DNA from: CAYVQE01 sp964633205 | GTDB taxonomy: Bacteria > Myxococcota > B64-G9 | Assembly: GCA_964633205.1 (NCBI GenBank) | Contig: CAZWFN010000019.1 | Coordinates: 1-61,727, forward strand | DNA: 61,727 bases | Direction of reading: 5' to 3' | Shown: in pieces, positions 14,538-22,923 of the stretch | Layout of the letters: each line of letters opens with the position of its first letter | How positions within the stretch are numbered: the first letter of the stretch is position 1 | Translations under genes and position numbers: made by a program | Notes under the pieces: generated by a model | The model's database searches: none | What the model was told of the DNA's origin: nothing | The model's input: only the letters and a program-made list of their open reading frames with translations

Positions 14538-16304
14538 ATGAGCAAGCCCGCCCGCTCCCACAAGGCCCAGACCTTCATCGACCGCATGGGCCAGAAGCTC
14601 AACCGGCAGATGGCCACCTCGCTGGCCGCCTGCGTCCACTGCGGCATGTGCACCCAGTCCTGCCACTACGTGCTGGCCAATCCGGGCGACGTCACCTATG
14701 CCCCGGCATGGAAGGCGGACCGCATCCGCAAGCTGTTCAAGCGGCATTTCGACTGGACCGGCCGCGTGCTGCCCTGGTGGGTCAAGGCGGACACGCTGCG
14801 CACCGACGATGAGCTCGAGGAGCTCGAGGACATCGTCTTCGGCAAGTGCACCAACTGCCGCCGCTGCTCGCTCAACTGTCCCATGGGGGTCGACTTCGCC
14901 ACCTTCAACCGCATGGCGCGCGGGCTTCTGGTCCACGTGGGCATCATGCCCGAGGGCGTGCGCGTGGTGTCGAAGGACCAGTGGGAGATCGGCAACCAGA
15001 TGGGCGTGCTGCAGGAGGACTACCTGGACACGGTCGACTGGATGAGCGAGGACCTGGTCGACGACGTGGGCGATGCGGCAGCCGCCATTCCCATCGACCG
15101 CGAGGACGCGGACATCATCTACACCATCAACCCGCGCGAGGTGAAGTACGACCCGCGCACCATCTACAATGCAGCCAAGATCTTCTACGCCGCCGGCGAG
15201 AACTGGACCATGCCCAGCGATGGTTGGGACATGACCAACTTCGGTCTGTTCTCGGGTGACGACGACCTGGGCGGGGCGGTGGCCCGCCGCGTCTACGACA
15301 AGGTCATCGCGCTCAGAGGCAAGAAGCTGGTCATGTCCGAATGCGGCCATGGCTATCGCTCCACCCGCTGCGAGGGGCCCAACTGGGCCAAGTTCGACAT
15401 CCCTTTCGGGATGGAGAGCTCGGTCATCACCATGCTCGACTACCTGCGCTCCGGTCGCATCGAGGTGGATCCGAGCAAGAACGAGGGCATCTACACCTTC
15501 CACGACTCCTGCAACAACGCCCGCTCCTGCGGCCTGACCGAGGAGCCGCGCGCGCTGCTGCGGGCGGTGGTGCCCGAATTCCGCGAGATGTTCCCCAACC
15601 GGGCCGAGAACTACTGCTGCACCGGCGGTGGCGGCGCCATGTCCATGGCCGAGTACACCCCGCGCCGGCTGCAGTCGGCCAAGGTCAAGGCCGATCAGCT
15701 CAAGGCCACCGGGGCCACTCACGTGGTCACCTCGTGCCACAACTGCGAGGACGGGCTGAACGATTTGATCAAACACTACGGTCTGGAGATGAAGGTCACC
15801 CAGCTGGTCACCCTGGTGGCCGATGCCCTGGTGATCGAAAAGCCGGTCGCCGCAGCGGCGACCGAAGCGGCGGCGGAACCGGCCGCCCAGCCGAAGGCCG
15901 CGGCCGCGGCCCTGGCCGGCCGCCGCATCCTGGTGGCCGATGACGAACCCGATGTGACCACCTTCCTGTCGGCCGTGTTCGAGGATCACGGCGCTCAGGT
16001 GGAGGTGGCAGCCAGCGGTGAAGAGGCCCTGGCCAAGGCGCGCGAGAGCAAACCCGATCTGATCACCCTGGATCTCAACATGCCCGGCCAGGACGGCGGT
16101 CAGGTCTTCGCCGCGCTCAAGGCCGACGAGGCCTTGCGGCACATCCCGGTCTGCATCGTCACCGGCAAGCCCGAGCTGCGCGGGCTGATCTACGACTCCG
16201 ACCTGCCCAAGCCCGAAGGCTACCTCGACAAGCCGGTGGCGGAAGAGGACATCATCACCAGCGCGCGCAAGATCCTCGAGCTCGGCAAGCAGGCCGAGGA
16301 GTGA
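14538..16304 (+). CDS. HdrD/DsrK-like Fe-S oxidoreductase fused to a C-terminal receiver domain
   Basis: A 588-residue fusion. Residues 1-435 are an HdrD/TmcB-type protein: two 4Fe-4S motifs (CVHCGMCTQSC near 32; CTNCRRCSLNCPMG near 113) and CCG-domain motifs (FHDSCNNARSCG, NYCCTGGGGAMS, TSCHNCEDG) that hold a noncubane cluster. An Ala/Pro linker (~436-462) leads to a complete receiver domain: acidic pocket in ILVADDEPD, phosphoacceptor Asp512 in LITLDLNMP, Thr in CIVTGKP and Lys in YLDKPV. An electron-transfer subunit carrying its own phosphoacceptor is unusual. The kinase gene that follows overlaps or abuts this stop, so it is the obvious phosphodonor. Redox activity may be gated by phosphorylation, or the receiver may report redox state. 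Confidence 0.9.
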   Translation: MSKPARSHKAQTFIDRMGQKLNRQMATSLAACVHCGMCTQSCHYVLANPGDVTYAPAWKADRIRKLFKRHFDWTGRVLPWWVKADTLRTDDELEELEDIVFGKCTNCRRCSLNCPMGVDFATFNRMARGLLVHVGIMPEGVRVVSKDQWEIGNQMGVLQEDYLDTVDWMSEDLVDDVGDAAAAIPIDREDADIIYTINPREVKYDPRTIYNAAKIFYAAGENWTMPSDGWDMTNFGLFSGDDDLGGAVARRVYDKVIALRGKKLVMSECGHGYRSTRCEGPNWAKFDIPFGMESSVITMLDYLRSGRIEVDPSKNEGIYTFHDSCNNARSCGLTEEPRALLRAVVPEFREMFPNRAENYCCTGGGGAMSMAEYTPRRLQSAKVKADQLKATGATHVVTSCHNCEDGLNDLIKHYGLEMKVTQLVTLVADALVIEKPVAAAATEAAAEPAAQPKAAAAALAGRRILVADDEPDVTTFLSAVFEDHGAQVEVAASGEEALAKARESKPDLITLDLNMPGQDGGQVFAALKADEALRHIPVCIVTGKPELRGLIYDSDLPKPEGYLDKPVAEEDIITSARKILELGKQAEE

Positions 16305-16333
16305 GCCGCGGGGCGGCCGGGGGAGGAGCCGGG

Positions 16334-17788
16334 ATGGCGTTTTCCTACGAACAGGCTTTCCAGGCCATGCCCTGCTACCTGTCGGTGCAGGATGCCGAGC
16401 TGCGGGTCATCCAGGCCAATCGCCGTTTCCAGGCCGATTTCGGCGATTGGCGCGGCCGCACCTGCTACCAGGTCTACAAGAACCGCTCCGAGCCCTGCGA
16501 GGACTGCCCGGTCGAGCGCACCTTCTCCGACGGCCAGGGCCACCGGTCGGAAGAGCGCGTACGCACCCGCGACGGCCGCCAGGTCTCGGTGATCGTCTAC
16601 ACCATGCCGCTGCTCGACGAGGCGGGCCGGGTATCGGCGGTGATGGAGATGTCGACCGATATCACCGACATCAAGCGCCTCGAAGGCCGACTGCGCGACA
16701 GCCAGTCGCGCTACCGGCTGCTGTTCGAAGAAGTGCCCTGCTATATCTCCATCCAGGATCGCGATCTGAACCTGGTCGAGGCCAACCGCCGTTTCCGCGA
16801 AGACTTCGGCGAAGGCCTGGGTTGCAAATGCTACTCCGTCTACAAGCACCGCGATGAGCCCTGCATACCCTGCGCGGTGCAGCAGACCTTCGAAGACGGC
16901 AGCGTCCGGCGCAGCGAGGAGGTGGTCACCACGCAAGCCGGCCAACGGCGCAATGTCCTGGTCACCTCGGCACCGGTCAAACGCGCCAACGGCACCGTGC
17001 ACAGCGTGATGGAGATGTCGGCCGACATCACCGATATCCGGCAGCTGCAATCGAAGCTGGAGGGGATCGGGCTGCTGATCTCGTCCATCTCGCACGGACT
17101 CAAGGGCCTGCTGACCGGACTCGACGGTGGCATGTACCTGGTCGACTCGGGCATGGCCAAGGCCGATGAAAAGCGCACCCACCAGGGCTGGGAGATGGTC
17201 CAGCGCAACATCGGCCGCATTCGCTCGACCGTGATGAACATCCTCTACTACGCCAAGGAGCGGGAGCCGCGGCTGGAGCAGGTCGACGCGACCGCTCTGG
17301 CCGACGAGGTGGCCGGTCTGGTCGAACGGCGCGCAGAGGAATGCCGGGTGGCGTTCGAGCGCCGGGTGGACGGAACGGCGGCTTGCTTCGATGCCGATCC
17401 GCAGGCCATCCGCGCCATGCTGGTCAATCTGCTGGAGAACTCCATCGACGCCTGCCGGGTGGACATGCGCAAGGACGCCCACAGAGTGGAGTTGGGCTTG
17501 TCCGGCGACGAGGACGCCGTCTCGATCACGGTCAGCGACAATGGCATCGGCATGGACCGCGAGACACGGGAAAAGGCATTCAGCCTATTCTTCTCCTCCA
17601 AGGGGGTGGAGGGCACCGGCCTGGGCCTGTTCATCGCCAATCAGATCGCGACCAAGCATGGCGGCCGGATCGATATCGAGTCGGAGCCCGGGGAAGGGAC
17701 CACGTTTGTGGTCCGCCTCCCCAGGTCCGGCGGCAGCCGTTTGGCCGGCGTCCCCGGGAACGCCGGTGAAGAAAGGGGCGAATCATGA
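16334..17788 (+). CDS. PAS-PAS sensor histidine kinase with Cys-signature PAS domains
   Basis: A soluble 484-residue kinase. PAS1 (about 5-118) and PAS2 (about 130-245) both carry the signature CYxVYKxRxxPCxxC (CYQVYKNRSEPCEDC and CYSVYKHRDEPCIPC). Three cysteines so placed could bind a metal or Fe-S cluster or form a redox switch. The transmitter follows: phosphoacceptor His near 253 in SISHGLKG, N-box LLENSIDAC, G1 DNGIGMD and G2 GTGLGLF. I chose ATG 16334, behind GGGGGAGGAGCC, over GTG 16301, which overlaps the preceding stop. It has no membrane segment, so it senses a cytoplasmic signal. Partners are the fused receiver upstream and the receiver downstream. Confidence 0.9.
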   Translation: MAFSYEQAFQAMPCYLSVQDAELRVIQANRRFQADFGDWRGRTCYQVYKNRSEPCEDCPVERTFSDGQGHRSEERVRTRDGRQVSVIVYTMPLLDEAGRVSAVMEMSTDITDIKRLEGRLRDSQSRYRLLFEEVPCYISIQDRDLNLVEANRRFREDFGEGLGCKCYSVYKHRDEPCIPCAVQQTFEDGSVRRSEEVVTTQAGQRRNVLVTSAPVKRANGTVHSVMEMSADITDIRQLQSKLEGIGLLISSISHGLKGLLTGLDGGMYLVDSGMAKADEKRTHQGWEMVQRNIGRIRSTVMNILYYAKEREPRLEQVDATALADEVAGLVERRAEECRVAFERRVDGTAACFDADPQAIRAMLVNLLENSIDACRVDMRKDAHRVELGLSGDEDAVSITVSDNGIGMDRETREKAFSLFFSSKGVEGTGLGLFIANQIATKHGGRIDIESEPGEGTTFVVRLPRSGGSRLAGVPGNAGEERGES

Positions 17789-18174
17789 GCACCGAGACCA
17801 AGACCGTGCTGGTGGTCGACGACGAACCGGATGTGGTGACCTTCATCTCGACGCTGCTGGGCGACGCGGGCTACCGGGTCGTCACCGCCGAGAACGGAGA
17901 GCAGGCCCGGGAGCGGGTTGCTCAGAGCCCGCCGGATCTGATCACGCTGGACATCACCATGCCCGAAAAGAGCGGTGTGCGGTTCTACCGCGAGATGAAG
18001 CAAGGCCTGGACACGCGCCACATCCCGATCATCATCGTCACCGGGGTGGCGGACGAGTTCGAGGGCTTCATTTCGAGCCGGCGCCAGGTGCCACCGCCCG
18101 AGGGATACATCCACAAGCCCATCGATCGCGACGCGCTGCTGGCCAAGGCCCGCGAGCTGGCCTCCCCTTCGTGA
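17785..18174 (+). CDS. Stand-alone response-regulator receiver (module 1)
   Basis: A 129-residue single receiver domain with no output domain. The acidic pair lies in VLVVDDEPDV, the phosphoacceptor Asp near 55 in LITLDITMPEKSG, and the Lys in GYIHKPID. An insert, SSRRQVPPPEG, recurs almost identically in the last receiver of module 2 (SRRQVPPPEA), so the two are paralogues. ATG overlaps the kinase stop (ATGA), so kinase and receiver are made together. It may act as a phosphate sink or shuttle between the kinase and the HdrD-fused receiver. The similarity to rrf1 beside hmc in Desulfovibrio is one of context. Confidence 0.9.
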   Translation: MSTETKTVLVVDDEPDVVTFISTLLGDAGYRVVTAENGEQARERVAQSPPDLITLDITMPEKSGVRFYREMKQGLDTRHIPIIIVTGVADEFEGFISSRRQVPPPEGYIHKPIDRDALLAKARELASPS

Positions 18175-18203
18175 TCGATCGCCGCGATCGGATCCAGTGC
18201 TCC

Positions 18204-18372
18204 GGGGAACTTAACTCATATCCCCTCTTCGAGCTTGTCCAGGTAGCCGGGCTCTACATCGACCATTGCGTTGACGGTCAGATCGGAAGTTCCCTGGGGA
18301 ACTTCTCTCAAATCCCCTCTTCGAGCTTGTCCAGGTAGCCGGGCTCTACATCGACCATGGCGTTGACGATCA
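18204..18372. repeat. Tandem duplication (92-bp period) of a gene 3' end
   Basis: Two copies of a ~77-bp sequence start with GGGGAACTT at 18204 and at 18296. They include the last ~20 codons and stop of the DsrK-like gene (VNAMVDVEPGYLDKLEEGI). The right copy is the functional end, and the left copy lies just beyond the stop. They differ at only a few positions, so the event is fairly recent. It fills the gap between convergent module 1 and the DsrMK-like pair. Confidence 0.9.
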
Positions 18373-19915
18373 GCTCGACCAGGCCGCCGTAGTGAATGCC
18401 GTATTTTTCGGTGGCGCCGTAGTAGTCGAAGATGTCGCGCATCTGGCCCTTGCAGTTGGAGCAGGGGGCGCAGACGTACTTGCGGAGGCCGGGGTCCATG
18501 GGCTCGTCCTGGAAGGCCTCCAGGATCTGGCGGAACTTGCGCCGTCCGCTCAGCCGGTGGCGCCAGTCGGCGAAGTTGTGGCCGGACATGATGGCGAAGC
18601 CCGAACCGCCGCCGCAGCAGAAGTTGTTGACGCCGTGGGGTTGCATCTCGCGGAAGCGGCCCGGCGGCAGGATGGCCTCCAGGATCTCGCGCTGCGGCTT
18701 GACCACGCCCATCAAGCGCACCAGGTTGCAGGGATCGTGCAGCGTGACCGGGAAATCGTTGCGCGACGGGTCGACCTTGATCCTGCCGGAGACGATCAGA
18801 TCGCGGATGGTGACCATGGCGCTCTCGCGCGGGGTGTTCAGGCCCCCGGTGAGCACCCGATCGGCGATCACGGTCAGCGCCTTGTTGGCGTGGCCGCATT
18901 CGGCCATCACGATCTTGTTCACGCCCAGCTCGGCGGCCACCTTGGCGTGGGCCACCGCGGTGCGGGCGAACTGCACGTCATCGTAGAACACACCGTAGTT
19001 GATGCCGTCGTAGGCCGGGCCCTGGCTGGCCAGGGTCCAGTCCAGCCCGGCCTGCTGGAAGATCAGGCTGAAGGAGCCCACGTTCTCGGGCCAGGCCATG
19101 ATCTCGCCGGCGTTGTGCACCAGCAGGATGTCGGCGCCCTTCTTGTCGAAGGGGGTCTTGACCTCCACGCCGGTCAGCTCGCTGGTGTCCTCGTCGATGA
19201 ACTCGACGTTGTCGCGCAGCACCAAGGCGTTCATGCCGGTCGAGGAGCCCACCTTGAGCTGCAGCACCGAGCCGTTGTCGTGCAGCTCCTTGGGGGCGAT
19301 GCCCATCTCCTGTGAGGCGATCTTGCGGATCTCGCGGGCCATGACGGCGTTGTCGCAACCGATGGGGCAGGTCTGGGCGCAGCGGCGGCAGATGTTGCAG
19401 CGGTAAGAAAGCTCGATCAGCCGCAGCACCGTCTTCCAGTTCAGATCGATGTCGCCGTGGTGCCAGCGCGACTTGCCCAGGATGTACTTCTGGTAGATGC
19501 GGCGCAGGATCTCGGAGCGATACGAGGGCCGGTAGAGCGGATTGTGCCCGCTCTCCTCGTAGATGTGGCAGGCCTCGGAGCAGGTCTGGCACTTGGCGCA
19601 GTGCTCCAGCGACAGCATCAGCTGTTGCAGAAAGGTCCAGTTGTTCTCCGGCGTCAGGCACTTGCGAAAGCCATCCAGGAAGGAGTTGACCAACCGCTCC
19701 TCCTCCTCGGGGCTCTGCGGCCGGGGCAGGTTCAGCGCCACCGTGTCGTCGAGCACCATGTATTGCTCGCGGGCCTTGTCGCTCAGCGGCTTGAACTCCG
19801 GCTCGCACTCGCACTTGTCGTAGGGCGGCGGCAACGGCTGCTGGTCCTGCCACTCGATGCGGGCCAGCGGCTCGTCGCCCTTGGAGATCGTCTTGACGCT
19901 GCGGGGCCGTTTCAT
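18308..19915 (-). CDS. DsrK/HdrD-like Fe-S oxidoreductase of a two-gene DsrMK-like complex
   Basis: A 535-residue cytoplasmic protein. 4Fe-4S motifs are CAKCQTCSEACHIY (near 107) and CNICRRCAQTCPIGCD (near 174). CCG motifs are TLHDPCNLVR, NFCCGGGSGF and VCAPCSNCKGQ, so both half-motifs are complete, as in HdrD, unlike true DsrK. The N-terminal ~100 residues form an extra region with CECEPEF. Its start overlaps the cytochrome b stop by 4 bp (ATGA). It probably reduces or oxidises a thiol/disulfide carrier such as DsrC using menaquinone electrons. It is neither the dsrMKJOP DsrK nor the receiver-fused copy. Confidence 0.88.
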   Translation of the reverse strand: MKRPRSVKTISKGDEPLARIEWQDQQPLPPPYDKCECEPEFKPLSDKAREQYMVLDDTVALNLPRPQSPEEEERLVNSFLDGFRKCLTPENNWTFLQQLMLSLEHCAKCQTCSEACHIYEESGHNPLYRPSYRSEILRRIYQKYILGKSRWHHGDIDLNWKTVLRLIELSYRCNICRRCAQTCPIGCDNAVMAREIRKIASQEMGIAPKELHDNGSVLQLKVGSSTGMNALVLRDNVEFIDEDTSELTGVEVKTPFDKKGADILLVHNAGEIMAWPENVGSFSLIFQQAGLDWTLASQGPAYDGINYGVFYDDVQFARTAVAHAKVAAELGVNKIVMAECGHANKALTVIADRVLTGGLNTPRESAMVTIRDLIVSGRIKVDPSRNDFPVTLHDPCNLVRLMGVVKPQREILEAILPPGRFREMQPHGVNNFCCGGGSGFAIMSGHNFADWRHRLSGRRKFRQILEAFQDEPMDPGLRKYVCAPCSNCKGQMRDIFDYYGATEKYGIHYGGLVELIVNAMVDVEPGYLDKLEEGI

Positions 19916-20847
19916 TTTTCCAGCTCCTCGGTGGCCACCTCGGCCCAGCTCTTCTCACCGTCCGATCGGATGTGCCCGGCCGACCAGCCGACCGGCAGAC
20001 TGAGCACGCCCTCGATGGCTTCCTCGTCCTCGCCGCCGGCCAGGTTGGGTTTGTCGTTCCAGCGGATGGTGTGGTAGCCGAAGTACTTGCCGACGAAATG
20101 CGACATGTGGGTCAGGGGGATGTAGGCCAGCAGGGCGCTGAGCGCGATGGCGGTCAGCGCCGGCAGCCAGACCTCGGCGCCCGAGCCCGGCAAGGCGACC
20201 AGGTTGAAGGTGACCAGGTTGTGGACGAAGGTCATCACCCGGCCGAAGCCCAGGTCCACCGTCAACCAGGTCAGCAGGGCCAGTCCGAAGGCCCCGATGA
20301 AGAAGACCAGGTTGAAGATGTCCACCGGAGCGGTGGCGTCCTTGAGATCCTCGTCGCTCAGCCGCCGCTGCAGCAGGCCCAGCGCACCGAGCAAGCCCAG
20401 GCCCAGCCCGCCGATGCCCAGGATGACGACCAGGGTCTGCAGCACGCCGCCGAACCAGCCCGCCACCGCAGCCGGCCAGATCGCGGCCAGCAGGGCGGCG
20501 AAGATCATCACCGCGGTGGCCGCCGCCACCAGGTAGAGACCGAAATGGAAGGGAAAGGAGCGGAACCACATCTTGCGGTTGTGCTCCCACAGGGCCACCA
20601 GGAAGAAGATCTCGAGTCCCATGGCCTTGATCTCGCCCCACAGCGAGGTGTGGCGCTTTTGCTTCCACCACTCGAACTCCTCGAGGTAGGAGCCGCCGTA
20701 GGCGGCCTTCTCACCCTCGTGGGCCACCGGGTAGAGCTCCCAGCGCACGTGCATCGGCATCTTGGCCCAGTAGACGATGCGTGCGATCACCGCCACCAGG
20801 AAGACGGCGATCCCGGCATAGGCTGCGATATAGGCGATCAGAAACAT
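19912..20847 (-). CDS. DsrM/NarI-like membrane cytochrome b subunit
   Basis: A 311-residue protein from ATG 20847 with an N-terminal membrane helix (IAYIAAYAGIAVFLVAVIA), a ~70-residue soluble loop (KQKRHTSLWGEIKAMG) and about four more helices ending near HMSHFVGKYFGYH. Helix His residues (FHFGLYLVAAA, VHNLVTFN, THMSHF) are candidate b-heme ligands. It is the quinone-side partner of the DsrK-like protein encoded immediately downstream with a 4-bp overlap. An upstream Met at 20931 exists, but it would place the operator-like palindrome inside the gene. Confidence 0.85.
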   Translation of the reverse strand: MFLIAYIAAYAGIAVFLVAVIARIVYWAKMPMHVRWELYPVAHEGEKAAYGGSYLEEFEWWKQKRHTSLWGEIKAMGLEIFFLVALWEHNRKMWFRSFPFHFGLYLVAAATAVMIFAALLAAIWPAAVAGWFGGVLQTLVVILGIGGLGLGLLGALGLLQRRLSDEDLKDATAPVDIFNLVFFIGAFGLALLTWLTVDLGFGRVMTFVHNLVTFNLVALPGSGAEVWLPALTAIALSALLAYIPLTHMSHFVGKYFGYHTIRWNDKPNLAGGEDEEAIEGVLSLPVGWSAGHIRSDGEKSWAEVATEELEK

Positions 20848-20892
20848 GGTGTTTGACCTCTGCGTTTGGTTCGGCCGCTCGTCGGGCCCATC

Positions 20893-20944
20893 GTTCCAAC
20901 TTGGAACGAACCGGGATTGTTGCACCGGCATTGTTTCAGGTCAA
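20893..20944 (-). promoter_or_regulatory. Promoter with operator-like palindrome before the DsrMK-like pair
   Basis: On the minus strand TTGACC (20944-20939) and AACAAT (20921-20916) are separated by 17 bp, a good sigma70 promoter. The predicted start site falls at about 20909. It touches a perfect 7-bp inverted repeat, GTTCCAA-N-TTGGAAC (20907-20893). A repressor bound there would block initiation. No regulator is obviously paired with it. Confidence 0.55.
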
Positions 20945-20983
20945 GTTGCATATGCGAAAAACCCCCGCTTTCCCGCCAGGGGC

Positions 20984-21016
20984 CCGGTCAATCCAAATCG
21001 GACAACGATTGACCGG
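20984..21016. repeat. 10-bp inverted repeat with 13-nt loop
   Basis: CCGGTCAATC (20984-20993) pairs perfectly with GATTGACCGG (21007-21016). It sits downstream of the siroheme synthase stop and upstream of the DsrMK-like promoter, on the same strand. It could be a terminator without a U-tract, or a second operator. An ATCCAAAT sequence at 20991 overlaps it, reminiscent of the box seen before dsr and apr. Confidence 0.5.
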
Positions 21017-21107
21017 AATATGCCGCCACTTTGCCCGAGACCGCTCCGGGATGCAAGAGAGGCGGCATCATTCTGGGAAAAAAATGGCGGTCGGTGCAAA
21101 AAACAAG

Positions 21108-22904
21108 TCAGTCGGCAGCCTGTGGGCCGCGCTCGATGGCCGCCACCAGGGCTGCGCCGTCGGTGTCCGCGGCCAGCTCCGCCACCCGCGGCCAGCCGCT
21201 GCGCCGGGCGTGTTCGGCAGTGGCCCGGCCCAGACACCAGCTCGTCACGCCGGTGTTCCAGCCGGGCCCGTCGCGCTGCTCTTCCAGGGCGTCGATCTGA
21301 TCGGGCTCGGTCAAGACGCAACCGGTCAACGGCAGGGCGCCGATGACCACCTGGGCGGCCGGCCCCGGCGGCAGCGGAACGCAGACCACCTCGGCACCAG
21401 CCAGATCCAGGGACTCGACCCAGCCGCCGGCGCCGGCCGGCAGCAGCAGCCGCTGGCCGGCCAGGGGCCGCTCGGCGAACCAGTCGAGCCGGGCACCCAG
21501 CTCCACCGTGGGCCCGATGACGAAGACCGCCGGCGGCCGGATGCCGGCCCGTTTGCCGGCCGCGTCCAGCCGGCTCAGGGTGGAACGCACGCTGCGCTGG
21601 GCCGCGGTGGTGCCGCGCTGGATCAGCGCGGCCGGGGTGTCGGCCGGCATGCCGGCGGCCATCAGCGCCGCGGCCACCTGCGCCAGGCTGGACACGCCCA
21701 TGTAACCGACCAGGGTGGCGTGGGGATCGCCGGCCAGCAGATCCCAACGCACCTGGGGCCCGTCGTCCTTGATGCTCTCGTGGGCGGTGACCAGCGTCAG
21801 CCGCACCGAGCGGTTGCGGTGGGTGACCGGAATGCCGGCGTAGGCCGGCACGGCCACGCCGGCGGTCACCGCCGGCACCACCTCGAAGCGGATGCCGGCG
21901 GCCACCAGGGCCTCGGCCTCCTCGCCGCCGCGGCCGAACACGAAGGGATCGCCGCCCTTGAGCCGCACCACCCGCTTGCCGGCCCGGGCCAGCCGCACCA
22001 GCAAAGCGTTGATCTCGGGCTGCGGCACCGGGTGGTGATCGGCCCGCTTGCCCACCGGATGCAACTCGACCCGCGCCGGCAGCTCGGGCGGCAGCGCGTT
22101 GACCGCCAGCCGGTCGTAGACCACGGCGTCGGCTGCCAGCAGCCGCTGCCGGCCGCGCACCGACAGCAGGCCCGGATCGCCCGGCCCGGCCCCGACCAGC
22201 GACACCCAGCCGCTGTCCCCCGCCGGCCCGCCACCGGTGGCCGGCCGGGCGGGGCCCTGTTGGGCCTCGTCCGCCCTGGCCGCGGCCAGCAGAGCGGCCT
22301 GCTCGGCCTCGCCCAGCACCCGCGGCTGCAGCCGCCGGGCGTCGACGGTGGCGGTGAAGAAGCGCTCGAAACATCGCGCCTCGCCGGCGCGCTCGAGCCC
22401 GGCGGCGCGCACCGCCCGGCGAAAGCCGGCCGCGCACTCGGCCCAGGCGCTCCACTCGGGGCCGAAGCGGCGCTCGAGCAGCTGGCGCAAGCGGCGGGCG
22501 GCGAAGGGCGCGGCGCCGCCCGAGGCGATCGCCAGCTGCAGCGCCCCGCGTTGCACCCGGGCCGGCAGGTGGAAGGAGCATAGCTCGGGGTCGTCGGCCA
22601 CGTTGGCCCAACGGCCGGCCCGCTCGGCGTCCTCGAAGGCGCGCTGGTTGACCGCTCGGTCGTCGGTGGCGGCGAACACCAGCCGGTAGTCGCCGCCGCC
22701 GGCCTCGCCGGCGCGGTACGCCCGCCGCTGCAGCTCGATGCGGCCGTCGGCGGCCAGCGCCGCCAGCCCGGCGACCGGTTGCGGGGCCACCACGGTCACC
22801 AGAGCGCCCTCGGCCAACAAACCCTCGACCTTGCGCAGCGCCACCCCACCGCCGCCGACCACCAGGCAGGCCCGGTGGTGCACATCGAGCATGATCGGAT
22901 ACAC
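21108..22904 (-). CDS. cysG: Siroheme synthase (precorrin-2 dehydrogenase + SUMT) with a HemD-like tail
   Basis: A 598-residue multidomain enzyme. The N-terminal NAD-binding domain (CLVVGGGGVALRKVEGLL) is the precorrin-2 dehydrogenase/ferrochelatase part. Residues ~250-490 are uroporphyrinogen-III methyltransferase (VSLVGAGPGDPGLLS, RLKGGDPFVFGRGGEE, LVGYMGV). The last ~110 residues (GQRLLLPAGAGGWVESLDLAGAEV to the end) resemble part of uroporphyrinogen-III synthase but are only half its length, so activity is doubtful. GTG 22904 is chosen for its GGCGGAGG site. It supplies siroheme for DsrAB, and DsrN further upstream would amidate it. It follows the persulfide-reductase gene by 19 bp. Confidence 0.9.
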   Translation of the reverse strand: MYPIMLDVHHRACLVVGGGGVALRKVEGLLAEGALVTVVAPQPVAGLAALAADGRIELQRRAYRAGEAGGGDYRLVFAATDDRAVNQRAFEDAERAGRWANVADDPELCSFHLPARVQRGALQLAIASGGAAPFAARRLRQLLERRFGPEWSAWAECAAGFRRAVRAAGLERAGEARCFERFFTATVDARRLQPRVLGEAEQAALLAAARADEAQQGPARPATGGGPAGDSGWVSLVGAGPGDPGLLSVRGRQRLLAADAVVYDRLAVNALPPELPARVELHPVGKRADHHPVPQPEINALLVRLARAGKRVVRLKGGDPFVFGRGGEEAEALVAAGIRFEVVPAVTAGVAVPAYAGIPVTHRNRSVRLTLVTAHESIKDDGPQVRWDLLAGDPHATLVGYMGVSSLAQVAAALMAAGMPADTPAALIQRGTTAAQRSVRSTLSRLDAAGKRAGIRPPAVFVIGPTVELGARLDWFAERPLAGQRLLLPAGAGGWVESLDLAGAEVVCVPLPPGPAAQVVIGALPLTGCVLTEPDQIDALEEQRDGPGWNTGVTSWCLGRATAEHARRSGWPRVAELAADTDGAALVAAIERGPQAAD

Positions 22905-22923
22905 CGCTGGCCCTCCGCCGGGT

